Source: Streptomyces sp. CGMCC 4.7035
GTDB lineage: Bacteria; Actinomycetota; Actinomycetes; Streptomycetales; Streptomycetaceae
Direction of reading: 5' to 3'
Length of the DNA stretch: 64,000 bases
Assembly (NCBI RefSeq): GCF_031583065.1
Contig: NZ_CP134053.1
Coordinates: 2,108,001 to 2,172,000 of the forward strand
The notes under the pieces are model-generated. The model was not told the DNA's origin, did no database searches, and saw only the letters and a program-made list of their open reading frames with translations. Shown here piece after piece: positions 52,830 to 61,958 of the stretch. Every line of letters begins with the position of its first letter. Within the stretch, counting starts at the first letter, position 1. The position numbers and the translations under genes were made by a program.

Positions 52830-54314
52830 GTGACCGTGACGGAGACTGCGGTGGTGCCGCTGGAGGGCGAGCCGGAGGGGCGCGCGGAAGCGGAAAAGGA
52901 GCACTCGGCGAGGCGTGCGGGGGCGCGTGAGGGGGCGTGGGGAGACGAAGGAGCGTGCGCGGCGCACGAGGGCATTCTGCGGCGGCAGTCGGCGCGCGAG
53001 TCCGCGGCGCGCACCTACGCGCGCGCCCTGCCGATCGTGCCCGTGCGGGCGCGTGGACTCACCATCGAGGGTGCCGACGGGCGCCGCTACCTCGACTGCC
53101 TCTCCGGCGCGGGCACGCTGGCCCTCGGCCACAACCACCCCGTGGTCCTGGAGGCGATCAGAAAGGTCCTCGACTCGGGCGCCCCGCTGCACATCCTGGA
53201 CCTGGCCACACCCGTCAAGGACGCCTTCACCACCGAGCTGTTCCGCACGCTGCCGTCCGGCCTCGCCGACCACGCGCGCGTGCAGTTCTGCGGGCCGGCC
53301 GGGACGGACGCCGTCGAGGCCGCGCTCAAGCTGGTGCGCACGGCGACCGGCCGGAGCGGGATCCTCGCCTTCACCGGCGCGTACCACGGGATGACCGCGG
53401 GAGCGCTGGAGGCGTCCGGGGGCGCGGCCGACGTCCGTGTGACGCGCCTGCCGTATCCGCAGGACTACCGCTGCCCGTTCGGTGTCGGCGGCGAGCACGG
53501 CGCCGAACTCGCCGCCCGCTGGACCGAGTCCGTCCTCGACGACCCCAAGTCGGGTGTACCACTGCCCGCCGGGATGATCCTCGAACCGGTGCAGGGCGAG
53601 GGCGGGGTGAACCCCGCGCCGGACGCGTGGCTGCGCCGGATGCGGCAGATCACCGAGGCGCGGTCGATCCCACTGATCGCGGACGAGGTGCAGACCGGTG
53701 TGGGCCGTACCGGACGCTTCTGGGCGGTCGAGCACAGTGGGGTGGTCCCCGACGTGATGGTCCTCTCCAAGGCGATCGGCGGCAGCCTCCCGCTCGCCGT
53801 CGTGGTCTACCGCGACGACCTCGACGTCTGGCAACCCGGCGCCCACGCCGGCACGTTCCGCGGCAACCAGCTCGCCATGGCCGCCGGCACGGCGACCCTC
53901 GCCTATGTCCGCGAGAACCGCCTCGCCGAACGCGCCGAGGCGCTCGGCGCCCACGTGCTGACCCAACTCCGCTCCCTGGCCACGGAGTTCCCCTGCATCG
54001 GTGATGTGCGCGGCAGGGGGCTGATGATCGGCATCGAGTTGGTGGACCCGGAGGCCGCACCCGAACCGGCGCCCTTGGACTCCCCGACCCCCGCCCCCGG
54101 GGGCGGCGGGCCACACCCCGCCGCGCCCGCACTGGCCGCCGCCGTCCAGCGAGAGTGCCTGCGGCGCGGCCTGATCGTGGAACTGGGCGGGCGGCACGCG
54201 AGCGTGGTGCGGCTGCTGCCGCCGCTGACGATCAGCGACGAACAGACGAACGCGGTACTGGACCGGCTCGCGGACGCGGTCGCGGCGGTGGCCCGGGGGC
54301 CGGTCCAGCCCTGA
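52830..54314 (+). CDS. Class III PLP aminotransferase (diaminobutyrate-2-oxoglutarate type)
   Basis: A 494-residue class III transaminase resembling RhbA/diaminobutyrate aminotransferase. The PLP lysine is K314 in LSKAIGGSLP, with IADEVQTGVGRTG before it and GAHAGTFRGNQLAM after. The first 55 residues are a charged low-complexity extension. First gene of a three-gene set with an IucA/IucC synthetase and an acyltransferase, so it probably supplies an amine building block. GTG at 52830 follows GGGAGGA by 9 nt. Confidence 0.88.
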   Translation: MTVTETAVVPLEGEPEGRAEAEKEHSARRAGAREGAWGDEGACAAHEGILRRQSARESAARTYARALPIVPVRARGLTIEGADGRRYLDCLSGAGTLALGHNHPVVLEAIRKVLDSGAPLHILDLATPVKDAFTTELFRTLPSGLADHARVQFCGPAGTDAVEAALKLVRTATGRSGILAFTGAYHGMTAGALEASGGAADVRVTRLPYPQDYRCPFGVGGEHGAELAARWTESVLDDPKSGVPLPAGMILEPVQGEGGVNPAPDAWLRRMRQITEARSIPLIADEVQTGVGRTGRFWAVEHSGVVPDVMVLSKAIGGSLPLAVVVYRDDLDVWQPGAHAGTFRGNQLAMAAGTATLAYVRENRLAERAEALGAHVLTQLRSLATEFPCIGDVRGRGLMIGIELVDPEAAPEPAPLDSPTPAPGGGGPHPAAPALAAAVQRECLRRGLIVELGGRHASVVRLLPPLTISDEQTNAVLDRLADAVAAVARGPVQP

Positions 54315-54456
54315 ACCCGCGCGTCGCGCCCCCGACCGCCCTCCTGCCCTTCGCCGGTACTCACCACGCCGGCCGAGGGCCCCGCGTGCACACGCGCGCA
54401 CCGCCCGCGCCCATCGGCCCGCCGCACGAGCCGGAACAACCTCACGAGGAACGCCC

Positions 54457-56628
54457 TTGAACGCCACCCTGACCTCCGACGACGGCCCCTACAGCCCCGA
54501 GCGGGTAGCCGGCCACCAGCAGGCTGTCGCTCTCGAACCGGGGCCCGGCACGGTCCCCCGGCAGCAGATGGCGTCACCGGCGGCCGCAGCAGCCGCGCGC
54601 GCTGCCACCGCCACCGACCTGCTGGAGCACCCCGACCCGCACACGGCGGCCCAGGCCGCGACCGTGGAGAACCTGCTGCGCTGCTGGGTCCGCGAGAACG
54701 ACATCGCCGCCCCCGCCGGCGACACCCTCCGCATCCCGCTCCCCGCCACCGGTACGGCCCTCCTGACACCTGTCCACTACTGGTCCCCGACGGGCTGGCA
54801 CCGCTTCGGCCTGCCGCACTTGGCCGACGCCCCGAACTCGGCCCCACCCGCGGACGCGGTGACGGTGGCGGCACTCCTGGCCCGGGAAACGACGCGGACT
54901 GGGTCCACGCCTGGGCCGGTGCCGGGCTCCGAGCCCAGCGGAACACCGGGCTCCGAGCGGAGCCCCCGGATGGGCCCCCGACCGGGCACCGAGCTGGACA
55001 GTGAGTCCGTACCGAGCGCCGAGCCAAGCGCCCGGCCGAGCGCCGAGCCAAGCGCCCAGCCGGGCCCCGATAAAAGCGCCCAGCCGGGCTCCGTACCGGA
55101 CACGGAACCGGGCTCCGTCCCCGGCTCCGAGCTGGGCTACCCGCCAGTCGTCGCGCCCGGCGCCGCACCGAGCCACGTCGCCGACCTGGTGGGCCGTGTC
55201 GCCGACTCCGTGCGCCTGACCACGATCTTCATCAGGGAGCGCCGCCGACGCCCCGCCGACCGGGCGGACCTCTTCCTCTCCGCCGAGCAGGCGCTGCTGC
55301 TCGGACACCCGATGCACCCCACGGCCAAGAGCCGCGAGGGCCTCTCCGAGGCCGAGGCCCTGCGCTACTCGCCCGAACCGCGGGGCTCCTTCCCGCTGCA
55401 CTGGTTTGCGGTCGCCCCCTCGGTGCTCGCGGCCGACTCGGCGTGGACGGAACGCGGCCGACCCCTGCCTGCCGGCCGACTGACCGAACGTCTCGCCGGC
55501 CCGGACCTCCCGCTGCCCGACGGATTCACCGCACTGCCCATGCACCCCTGGCAGGCCCGCGAGATCCGGCACCGCGCCGATGCCGCCGCGCTGCTGGACG
55601 CCGGCCTCCTCCGGGATCTGGGCCCGCACGGCGAGCCCTGGCACCCGACCTCCTCCGTGCGCACCGTCCACCGTTCGGGCACCCCCGCGATGCTGAAGCT
55701 GTCGCTGGGCCTGCGTATCACCAACTCCCGCCGTGAGAACCTCCGCAAGGAACTCCACCGGGGCGTCGAGGTGCACCGCCTGCTGCGCAGCGGCCTCGGC
55801 AAGCAGTGGCAGTCAGTGCACCCCGGCTTCGACATCGTCCGCGACCCGGCCTGGGTCGCCGTCGACGACGCGGACGGCACCCCGGTGACCGGGCTGGACG
55901 TGGTGATCCGCCACAACCCCTTCGCCCCGACCGACGATGCCTCCTGCATCGCCGGACTGGTCTCGCCCAGGCCCCACGCCCTGCCCACAGGACAGCGGCG
56001 CCCAGCCCCGGACTCCCGGCTCGCCGAGATCGTCACCCGCCTGGTCGGGCGTACGGGCCGTGCGCGCGACGCCGTCGCCACGGAGTGGTTCCTGCGGTAT
56101 CTCGAGCAGGTCGTGCGCCCCGTGCTCTGGCTCGACGGCGAAGCAGGCATCGCACTGGAGGCACACCAGCAGAACACCGTGCTTCTGCTGGACCCCGAGG
56201 GCTGGCCCACGGGCGGCCGCTACCGCGACAACCAGGGCTACTACTTCCGGGAGTCCCAGCGCGCCGAACTCGACGCCCGGCTGCCCGGCATCGGCGAGCA
56301 CAGCGACACGTTCGTCTCCGACGAGGTCACCGACGAACGCTTCGCGTACTACCTCGGCATCAACAACGTGCTCGGCCTCATCGGTGCGTTCGGCTCCCAA
56401 CGCCTCGCCGACGAACGGCTGTTGCTCGCCGCGTTCCGTCGCTTCCTCGCCGACGCGGCCACCGGCCCCGGCCGGCTGCGTACATCCCTGCCCGCCCACC
56501 TGCTCGACTCACCCGTCCTACGGTGCAAGGCCAATCTGCTGACCCGGCTGCACGGCCTCGACGAACTCGTCGGCCCGGTCGACACCCAGTCCGTCTACGT
56601 CACCATCACCAATCCCCTTCATTCCTGA
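54457..56628 (+). CDS. IucA/IucC-family NIS siderophore synthetase
   Basis: A 723-residue NRPS-independent siderophore synthetase that condenses a carboxylic acid with an amine or hydroxylamine. Conserved parts include LGHPMHPTAKSREG (nucleotide-binding loop), LPMHPWQAREI, KLSLGLRITNSRREN and EAHQQNTVLLL. Residues about 152-228 are a Ser/Pro/Glu repeat insertion (PSAEPSA/GSEP units) that makes it roughly 100 residues longer than typical members. The start is TTG at 54457, 6 nt after GAGGA. It sits 142 nt after the aminotransferase. Confidence 0.93.
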   Translation: MNATLTSDDGPYSPERVAGHQQAVALEPGPGTVPRQQMASPAAAAAARAATATDLLEHPDPHTAAQAATVENLLRCWVRENDIAAPAGDTLRIPLPATGTALLTPVHYWSPTGWHRFGLPHLADAPNSAPPADAVTVAALLARETTRTGSTPGPVPGSEPSGTPGSERSPRMGPRPGTELDSESVPSAEPSARPSAEPSAQPGPDKSAQPGSVPDTEPGSVPGSELGYPPVVAPGAAPSHVADLVGRVADSVRLTTIFIRERRRRPADRADLFLSAEQALLLGHPMHPTAKSREGLSEAEALRYSPEPRGSFPLHWFAVAPSVLAADSAWTERGRPLPAGRLTERLAGPDLPLPDGFTALPMHPWQAREIRHRADAAALLDAGLLRDLGPHGEPWHPTSSVRTVHRSGTPAMLKLSLGLRITNSRRENLRKELHRGVEVHRLLRSGLGKQWQSVHPGFDIVRDPAWVAVDDADGTPVTGLDVVIRHNPFAPTDDASCIAGLVSPRPHALPTGQRRPAPDSRLAEIVTRLVGRTGRARDAVATEWFLRYLEQVVRPVLWLDGEAGIALEAHQQNTVLLLDPEGWPTGGRYRDNQGYYFRESQRAELDARLPGIGEHSDTFVSDEVTDERFAYYLGINNVLGLIGAFGSQRLADERLLLAAFRRFLADAATGPGRLRTSLPAHLLDSPVLRCKANLLTRLHGLDELVGPVDTQSVYVTITNPLHS

Positions 56629-56669
56629 GGAACATGACCCGTTCCGTCTCCTGAGAGAGGAGCGTCGCC

Positions 56670-57602
56670 GTGCCTCCTACAGATGCGAGCACCGACGCCG
56701 GCACCCCCTCCGCCTCCGCGGGGCCCAACAGCAGCAGAGGCCCCGGATCCGGCGTCGGCCCGGACTGCGAGGACACCCTCGACCTACGGCTGCCAGACGA
56801 GTTGATGGCACTTTGCCCGCAGGAAGAGGCGGGCCGGAGCGGCGCGGCGGCTCCCACCGAGCGCGCCGATCGGGCAGAGGCGACCGCCGCACCCGCCGCA
56901 CCCGCCGCACCCGCCGCACCCGCCGCACCCGCCACATCCGTCGCACCCGTCACACACGCCGCACCCGCCAAGCCGGTCGCATCCGCCGCGCGTCCCGCCC
57001 TCCCGCAGGACGACGACCTCCTCGACCACATCGCCGACTGGGGCGCGTTCACCACCCCTGTAGGCGTCTTCCACCTCGTCCCCGTGCGCCTCGACCGCGA
57101 TCTCCCGCTCATCGCCCGCTGGATGAACGACCCGGCCGTCGCGGTCTTCTGGGACCTGGCGGGACACGAGTCGTTGACCGAGCGGCATCTACGCGCACAA
57201 CTCGACGGTGACGGACGCAGCGTCCCGTGCCTCGGCGTGCTGGACGGTACCCCGATGAGCTACTGGGAGCTGTACCGCGCGGACCTCGACCCGCTGGCCC
57301 GCCACTGTCCCGTCCGTCCCCACGACACCGGTATCCACCTCCTCATCGGCGGCGTCGCCGACCGCGGACGCGGCCTCGGCTCCACGCTGCTGCGCGCCGT
57401 CGCCGACCTGGTCCTTCACAGGCGTCCCTCCTGCGCACGCGTCATCGCCGAACCAGACCTTCGCAACACCCCCTCCATCGCCGCTTTCCTGAACGCCGGC
57501 TTCCGGTTCTCCGCCGAGGTCGACCTGCCCGACAAGCGGGCCGCCCTGATGGTCCGAGACCGCGTCCTGCGCCCTCTGCTCCAGCTCCATCACTCTCCGT
57601 AA
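56670..57602 (+). CDS. GNAT acyltransferase (siderophore RhbD/IucB type)
   Basis: A 310-residue protein. The C-terminal 200 residues are an AlcB/RhbD-like GNAT domain (LPLIARWMNDP, GRGLGSTLLRAVADLV as the acyl-CoA loop, PDLRNTPSIAAFLNAGF), which N-acylates hydroxylamines in hydroxamate siderophores. The first 110 residues are low complexity with an Ala-Ala-Pro tract encoded by a 9-bp repeat (GCCGCACCC, about six units, 56887-56934). GTG at 56670 follows GAGAGGAG by about 8 nt. 41 nt after the synthetase gene. Confidence 0.88.
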   Translation: MPPTDASTDAGTPSASAGPNSSRGPGSGVGPDCEDTLDLRLPDELMALCPQEEAGRSGAAAPTERADRAEATAAPAAPAAPAAPAAPATSVAPVTHAAPAKPVASAARPALPQDDDLLDHIADWGAFTTPVGVFHLVPVRLDRDLPLIARWMNDPAVAVFWDLAGHESLTERHLRAQLDGDGRSVPCLGVLDGTPMSYWELYRADLDPLARHCPVRPHDTGIHLLIGGVADRGRGLGSTLLRAVADLVLHRRPSCARVIAEPDLRNTPSIAAFLNAGFRFSAEVDLPDKRAALMVRDRVLRPLLQLHHSP

Positions 57603-57749
57603 CGACTCGCGCGTCGTATCGGTTCCCAGTCGATCCCGTCGGTCTCAGTCGAGGAGTTCCGTGCCGAACCCGCACGCCGCCCCGGTAGCCGTCCCGAACC
57701 CCCTGCGCCACACATGAGCGCAGCGTGCGCCGCGGGCTTGATCACCCGT

Positions 57750-57772
57750 TTGTCAGTGGCGGGCCGTAGGGT
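57750..57772 (+). promoter_or_regulatory. RecA-NDp/PafBC-type damage promoter of the dinG-like gene
   Basis: TTGTCAGTG (57750-57758), 8-nt spacer, TAGGGT (57767-57772), exact match to the motif. The ATG follows 9 nt later, so the transcript would be leaderless or almost so. Confidence 0.75.
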
Positions 57773-57781
57773 GGTCGCGCT

Positions 57782-59755
57782 ATGACGAAGCCCTCACTCC
57801 CCGAACTCCTGCACGCAGCCGTCACAGCCGTCGGCGGCACGGAGCGCCCCGGCCAGGTGACCATGGCCCAAGCCGTCGCGGAGGCGATCGACGACGGCTC
57901 CCATCTGCTGGTCCAGGCCGGCACCGGCACCGGAAAGTCGCTTGGCTATCTGGTTCCCGCGCTCGCGCACGGGGAGCGCGTCGTCGTGGCGACCGCCACC
58001 CTCGCGCTGCAGCGCCAGCTCGTCGAGCGCGACCTGCCGCGCACGGTCGATGCCCTGCACCCTCTGCTGCGCCGCCGCCCGGAGTTCGCGATGCTCAAGG
58101 GCCGGTCGAACTACCTGTGCCTGCACCGCCTGCACGAGGGCGTGCCTCAGGACGAGGAGGACGGGCTCTTCGACCAGTTCGAGGCGGCCGCACCGACCAG
58201 CAAGCTGGGCCAGGACCTGCTCCGGCTGCGCGACTGGTCCCAGGACACGGAGAGCGGCGACCGCGACGACCTCACCCCGGGCGTCTCGGACCGCGCCTGG
58301 GCCCAGGTGTCGGTGTCCTCCCGGGAGTGCCTCGGCGCCTCGAAGTGCGCCTACGGCGCCGAGTGCTTCGCCGAGATGGCCCGCGAGCGCGCCAAGCTGG
58401 CCGAGGTCGTCGTCACGAACCATGCGCTGCTCGCCATCGACGCCATCGAGGGCGCGCCGGTCCTCCCGCAGCACGAGGTGCTGATCGTCGACGAGGCCCA
58501 CGAGCTGGTCTCCCGGGTGACGGGCGTCGCCACCGGCGAGCTCACCCCCGGCCAGGTCAACCGCGCCGTGCGTCGCGCCGCGAAGCTCGTCAACGAGAAG
58601 GCGGCCGACCAGCTCCAGACCGCCGCCGAGGGCTTCGAGCGGCTGATGGAGCTGGCCCTGCCCGGCCGTCTGGAGGAGATCCCGGAAGACCTCGCCTACG
58701 CCCTCATGGCGCTGCGCGACGCCGCCCGTACGGTGATCTCCGCGCTCGGCACCACCCGCGACAAGTCCGTCCAGGACGAGGACGCCGTCCGCAAGCAGGC
58801 GCTGGCCTCCGTGGAGACCGTGCACGACGTGGCGGAGCGGATCACCAACGGCTCCGAGTGGGACGTCGTCTGGTACGAGCGCCATGACCGCTTCGGCGCT
58901 TCCCTGCGTGTCGCCCCGATGTCCGTGTCGGGGCTCCTGAGGGAGAAGCTCTTCGCGGACCGCTCGGTGGTGCTGGCCTCCGCCACGCTGAAGCTGGGCG
59001 GCGACTTCAACGGCGTGGGGGCGTCCCTGGGGCTCGCCCCGGAGGGCACGGAGGGCGACGACCTCCCGCAGTGGAAGGGGGTCGACGTCGGCTCGCCCTT
59101 CGACTATCCGAAGCAGGGCATCCTGTACGTGGCCAAGCACCTGTCACGCCCCGCCCGTGACGGCGACCGCGCTGACATGCTGGACGAGCTGACGGAGCTG
59201 ATCCAGGCGGCCGGCGGTCGCACGCTGGGCCTGTTCTCGTCGATGCGCGCCGCCCAGCTCGCCGCCGAGGAGCTGCGCACCCGTATCCCCGAGTTCCCGA
59301 TCCTGCTCCAGGGCGAGGAGACGCTCGGTGAGCTGATCAAGAACTTCTCGGCCGACCCGAAGACCTGCCTCTTCGGCACGCTCTCGCTCTGGCAGGGCGT
59401 CGACGTGCCCGGCCCCAGCTGCCAGCTGGTCGTCATGGACAAGATCCCCTTCCCGCGTCCCGACGACCCGCTGATGAGCGCCCGCCAGAAGGCCGTCGAG
59501 GACGCCGGGGGCAACGGCTTCATGGCCGTCGCCGCGACCCATGCGGCCCTGCTGATGGCACAGGGCGCCGGTCGTCTCGTACGGGCGACGGGGGACCGGG
59601 GTGTGGTCGCCGTACTGGACCAGCGGCTTGCCACGGCCCGCTACGGCAGCTATCTGAAGACGTCACTGCCCGACTTCTGGTACACGACGGACCGTAACCA
59701 GGTGCGGAAGTCGCTGGCGGCGATCGACGAGGCAGCGAAGGCGCAGGGGGCGTAG
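57782..59755 (+). CDS. DinG/XPD-like ATP-dependent DNA helicase
   Basis: A 657-residue superfamily 2 helicase with an iron-sulfur cluster. Walker A AGTGTGKS is at 46-53 and DEAH at 237-240. Four cysteines C113, C183, C189 and C195 fit the cluster domain of DinG/XPD helicases. Motif VI region reads QGAGRLVRATGDRG. It probably unwinds R-loops, D-loops or damaged forks. It carries a damage-type promoter, lies next to lexA, and is followed by a 21-bp terminator. Confidence 0.94.
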   Translation: MTKPSLPELLHAAVTAVGGTERPGQVTMAQAVAEAIDDGSHLLVQAGTGTGKSLGYLVPALAHGERVVVATATLALQRQLVERDLPRTVDALHPLLRRRPEFAMLKGRSNYLCLHRLHEGVPQDEEDGLFDQFEAAAPTSKLGQDLLRLRDWSQDTESGDRDDLTPGVSDRAWAQVSVSSRECLGASKCAYGAECFAEMARERAKLAEVVVTNHALLAIDAIEGAPVLPQHEVLIVDEAHELVSRVTGVATGELTPGQVNRAVRRAAKLVNEKAADQLQTAAEGFERLMELALPGRLEEIPEDLAYALMALRDAARTVISALGTTRDKSVQDEDAVRKQALASVETVHDVAERITNGSEWDVVWYERHDRFGASLRVAPMSVSGLLREKLFADRSVVLASATLKLGGDFNGVGASLGLAPEGTEGDDLPQWKGVDVGSPFDYPKQGILYVAKHLSRPARDGDRADMLDELTELIQAAGGRTLGLFSSMRAAQLAAEELRTRIPEFPILLQGEETLGELIKNFSADPKTCLFGTLSLWQGVDVPGPSCQLVVMDKIPFPRPDDPLMSARQKAVEDAGGNGFMAVAATHAALLMAQGAGRLVRATGDRGVVAVLDQRLATARYGSYLKTSLPDFWYTTDRNQVRKSLAAIDEAAKAQGA

Positions 59756-59780
59756 CCCGGCCGGGGCGCGGTTCGCGCAA

Positions 59781-59826
59781 GCCAGTACGCTGTCCGGCGG
59801 CCGGGGCCGCCGGACAGCGTACTGGC
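59781..59826. terminator. Perfect 21-bp hairpin between the helicase and lexA
   Basis: Arms 59781-59801 and 59806-59826 are exact complements with a CGGG tetraloop. It separates convergent genes and is the longest perfect hairpin noticed in the window. Confidence 0.9.
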
Positions 59827-59938
59827 GGGGGAGTTCCGGGCGGCTCCGGACAGCATGGGGCCCCGGAACCGGCGCAGGGGTCCCGGGGCCCGGATCAGGA
59901 GCGGGCGTCTGAAGAGCGGCCCGCCTGCCGTGGCGGCG

Positions 59939-60718
59939 TCACACTCGCCGCAGCACCGCCACCACCTTGCCGAGGATCGTCGCCTCGTCGCCGGGGATCG
60001 GCTGGTACGCGGAGTTGTGCGGGAGCAACCAGACATGGCCGTCCTCGCGCTTGAAGCGCTTGACCGTGGCCTCGCCGTCGAGCATCGCGGCGACGATGTC
60101 GCCGTTCTCGGCGACGGGCTGGCGGCGCACCGTGACCCAGTCGCCGTCGCAGATCGCGGCCTCGATCATGGAGTCGCCGACGACCTTCAGGACGAAGAGC
60201 TCACCGTCGCCGACCAGCTGTCGGGGAAGCGGAAAGACGTCCTCGACCGACTCCTCGGCGAGGATGGGGCCACCGGCGGCGATACGGCCGACCAGCGGGA
60301 CGTACGACGCGGCGGGCTTGCCCGCGGTGTCGGTGGGCTGCACGGAGGACGACTGGTCCGAGCCGCGCACCTCGTACGCGCGCGGACGGTGCGGGTCACG
60401 ACGCAGGAAGCCCTTGCGCTCCAGTGCCATCAGCTGGTGTGCCACCGAGGAGGTGCTGGAGAGGCCGACGGCCTGGCCGATCTCCCGCATCGACGGCGGG
60501 TAGCCGCGCCGCTGGACGGAGTCCCGGATGACCTCGATCACCCGCCGCTGCCGATCGGTCAGTCCGGAGCTGTCCGCCCGGATGCCTGGAGGTCGGCCGG
60601 GCAGGGACCTCTTGGGCCCCTCCGGGTTCGTGGCTTCGTTCATGGCATGCACCGGCTCGAGTCGGCCCTGGGAGCGGTCCTGGGCAGTGATGGTGGCACT
60701 GTCTGCGGTCGTGGTCAC
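59939..60718 (-). CDS. lexA: SOS repressor LexA
   Basis: A 259-residue repressor-protease. The N-terminal winged HTH (about 52-115) includes [19 protein letters not shown]. The self-cleavage site is A148-G149 (RIAAGG), catalytic S183 (GDSMIE) and K220 (ATVKRF). GTG at 60718 is preceded by GAGAGGGG; the longer frame upstream would cross the LexA box and promoter. The box 60 nt upstream implies autorepression. RecA, encoded in this window, triggers its cleavage. Confidence 0.96.
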   Translation of the reverse strand: MTTTADSATITAQDRSQGRLEPVHAMNEATNPEGPKRSLPGRPPGIRADSSGLTDRQRRVIEVIRDSVQRRGYPPSMREIGQAVGLSSTSSVAHQLMALERKGFLRRDPHRPRAYEVRGSDQSSSVQPTDTAGKPAASYVPLVGRIAAGGPILAEESVEDVFPLPRQLVGDGELFVLKVVGDSMIEAAICDGDWVTVRRQPVAENGDIVAAMLDGEATVKRFKREDGHVWLLPHNSAYQPIPGDEATILGKVVAVLRRV

Positions 60719-60778
60719 GTCGGCCCCTCTCGATGGTCTCCCGTGCAGCACAACGGTAGTTGCTTTCGAAAGGTTGCG

Positions 60779-60794
60779 CCAAACACACGTTCGA
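60779..60794 (-). promoter_or_regulatory. LexA box upstream of lexA
   Basis: On the minus strand TCGAAC-GTGT-GTTTGG, matching the Gram-positive LexA consensus CGAAC-N4-GTTYG. It lies 60-76 nt before the lexA GTG. Confidence 0.75.
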
Positions 60795-61085
60795 GTGAAA
60801 AACCGGGAATTACCTGACGTGATCGCGTGTCCGGGTGTATGGCCGACGCTGCTCCGGGCGGACAAAAGCGCATATTGCTGTACTCTTCACCGCCGGGGCG
60901 ATGGCCTTGTGGGCCGCCGCGTTCGGCGCCCAGTCTGCCACTCGACGCCCCTCGGGCCGGGTATCGGCCCCCCTTCTCCATGTGGCGTCCACCGTATCCG
61001 CGCATGGCCCGATTCGGTATGACCGCGCGGCACGTGCCCATCCGTCCGTGAAGGGCGTGTCGTCGCCGAATGTATGAGCCGATCG

Positions 61086-61126
61086 CTACATGTAGTGGTT
61101 GGATTGCGACAGCGACCCAGAAGTTG
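61086..61126 (+). promoter_or_regulatory. Pair of NrdR boxes
   Basis: CTACATGTAG (61086-61095) matches the strong positions of the NrdR consensus (CWATATWG-type palindrome). A weaker copy, CCAGAAGTTG (61117-61126), lies exactly 31 bp away, the three-turn spacing known for tandem NrdR boxes. NrdR bound here would repress nrdRJ. Confidence 0.65.
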
Positions 61127-61238
61127 TGGTCCCCCTGGTCTTCGCGGTCCCGGCGATCGCCTATGCTTGGGGCTGCTTCGAGGGGCCCATGAGGCCCGTC
61201 GAGGCCTATGAGTCGTGCTGAAAAGGAGGGTTGGAGCC

Positions 61239-61805
61239 ATGCACTGCCCCTTCTGCAGGCACCCCGACAGCCGCGTCGTCGACAGTCGTACGACCGATGA
61301 CGGCACGTCGATCCGCAGGCGCCGCCAGTGCCCCGACTGCTCCCGTCGTTTCACGACCGTGGAGACGTGTTCGCTGATGGTGGTCAAGCGGTCCGGAGTC
61401 ACCGAGCCCTTCAGCCGTACCAAGGTCATCAACGGCGTGCGCAAGGCATGCCAGGGGCGGCCTGTCACCGAGGACGCGCTCGCGCAGCTCGGCCAGCGGG
61501 TCGAGGAGCAGGTGCGAGCCACCGGGAGCGCCGAGCTGACCACCCACGACGTGGGTCTGGCCATACTCGGCCCGTTGCAGGAGCTCGACCTCGTGGCCTA
61601 CCTGCGGTTCGCGTCGGTGTACCGGGCGTTCGACTCGCTGGAGGACTTCGAGGCCGCCATCACGGAACTCAGGGAACAGAAGCGGGAGCGCCCCGCCGTG
61701 GACGACGGCGACCACGAGAAGGCTGTCGCGGAGCGCAAGGCAACCGATCGCGGGTCCGGAGGGACGGTCGACGTCCCCGTGCCTGCCACCACCGCCGCCG
61801 ACTGA
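61239..61805 (+). CDS. nrdR: Transcriptional repressor NrdR
   Basis: Represses ribonucleotide-reductase genes when its ATP-cone domain binds dATP/ATP. The 188-residue protein has the zinc ribbon CPFC...CPDC (residues 3-34 region), then the ATP-cone ([20 protein letters not shown]). The last 35 residues are a polar tail longer than in many homologues. ATG at 61239 follows AAAAGGAGG by about 9 nt; a GTG at 61215 is possible but unlikely. nrdJ follows after 153 nt. Confidence 0.95.
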   Translation: MHCPFCRHPDSRVVDSRTTDDGTSIRRRRQCPDCSRRFTTVETCSLMVVKRSGVTEPFSRTKVINGVRKACQGRPVTEDALAQLGQRVEEQVRATGSAELTTHDVGLAILGPLQELDLVAYLRFASVYRAFDSLEDFEAAITELREQKRERPAVDDGDHEKAVAERKATDRGSGGTVDVPVPATTAAD

Positions 61806-61958
61806 CGGGAGGGCCGACCCGGCTCGGCCCCGTCGGCGGCGCACACAGACCCGTCACGCGCGTCCGTGTACGACGCTCGTGACAAACAGACACACAACAC
61901 CGTGCCTTGGGAAGAAAAGGGCACGTCAGGGCGTTTTTGCCTGATACAGGGAGGCGGC

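Larger units (their letters stand above)
60719..61238. other. Divergent lexA-nrdR control region
   Basis: 520 bp without a supported gene. It contains the LexA box, the NrdR boxes and an AT-richer stretch (60840-60890) with TACTCT at 60879-60884, possibly a -10. TATGCT (61162-61167) is a candidate nrdR -10. A hydrophobic 80-codon frame (60835-61077) is discussed under rejected items. Confidence 0.5.

Noticed and set aside
52560..52830. Iron-regulator (DmdR/IdeR) box before the siderophore-like genes
   Set aside because: No TTAGGTTAGG-type inverted repeat was found; only unrelated short dyads are present.
60835..61077. An 80-codon frame with a hydrophobic segment ([20 protein letters not shown]) between lexA and nrdR
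   Set aside because: There is no ribosome binding site or recognised family and it lies within the divergent control region. It may be real as a small membrane protein, but the evidence is too thin to list.
61806..61958. Cobalamin riboswitch between nrdR and nrdJ
   Set aside because: The 153-bp gap is too short and I see no B12-box-like sequence.
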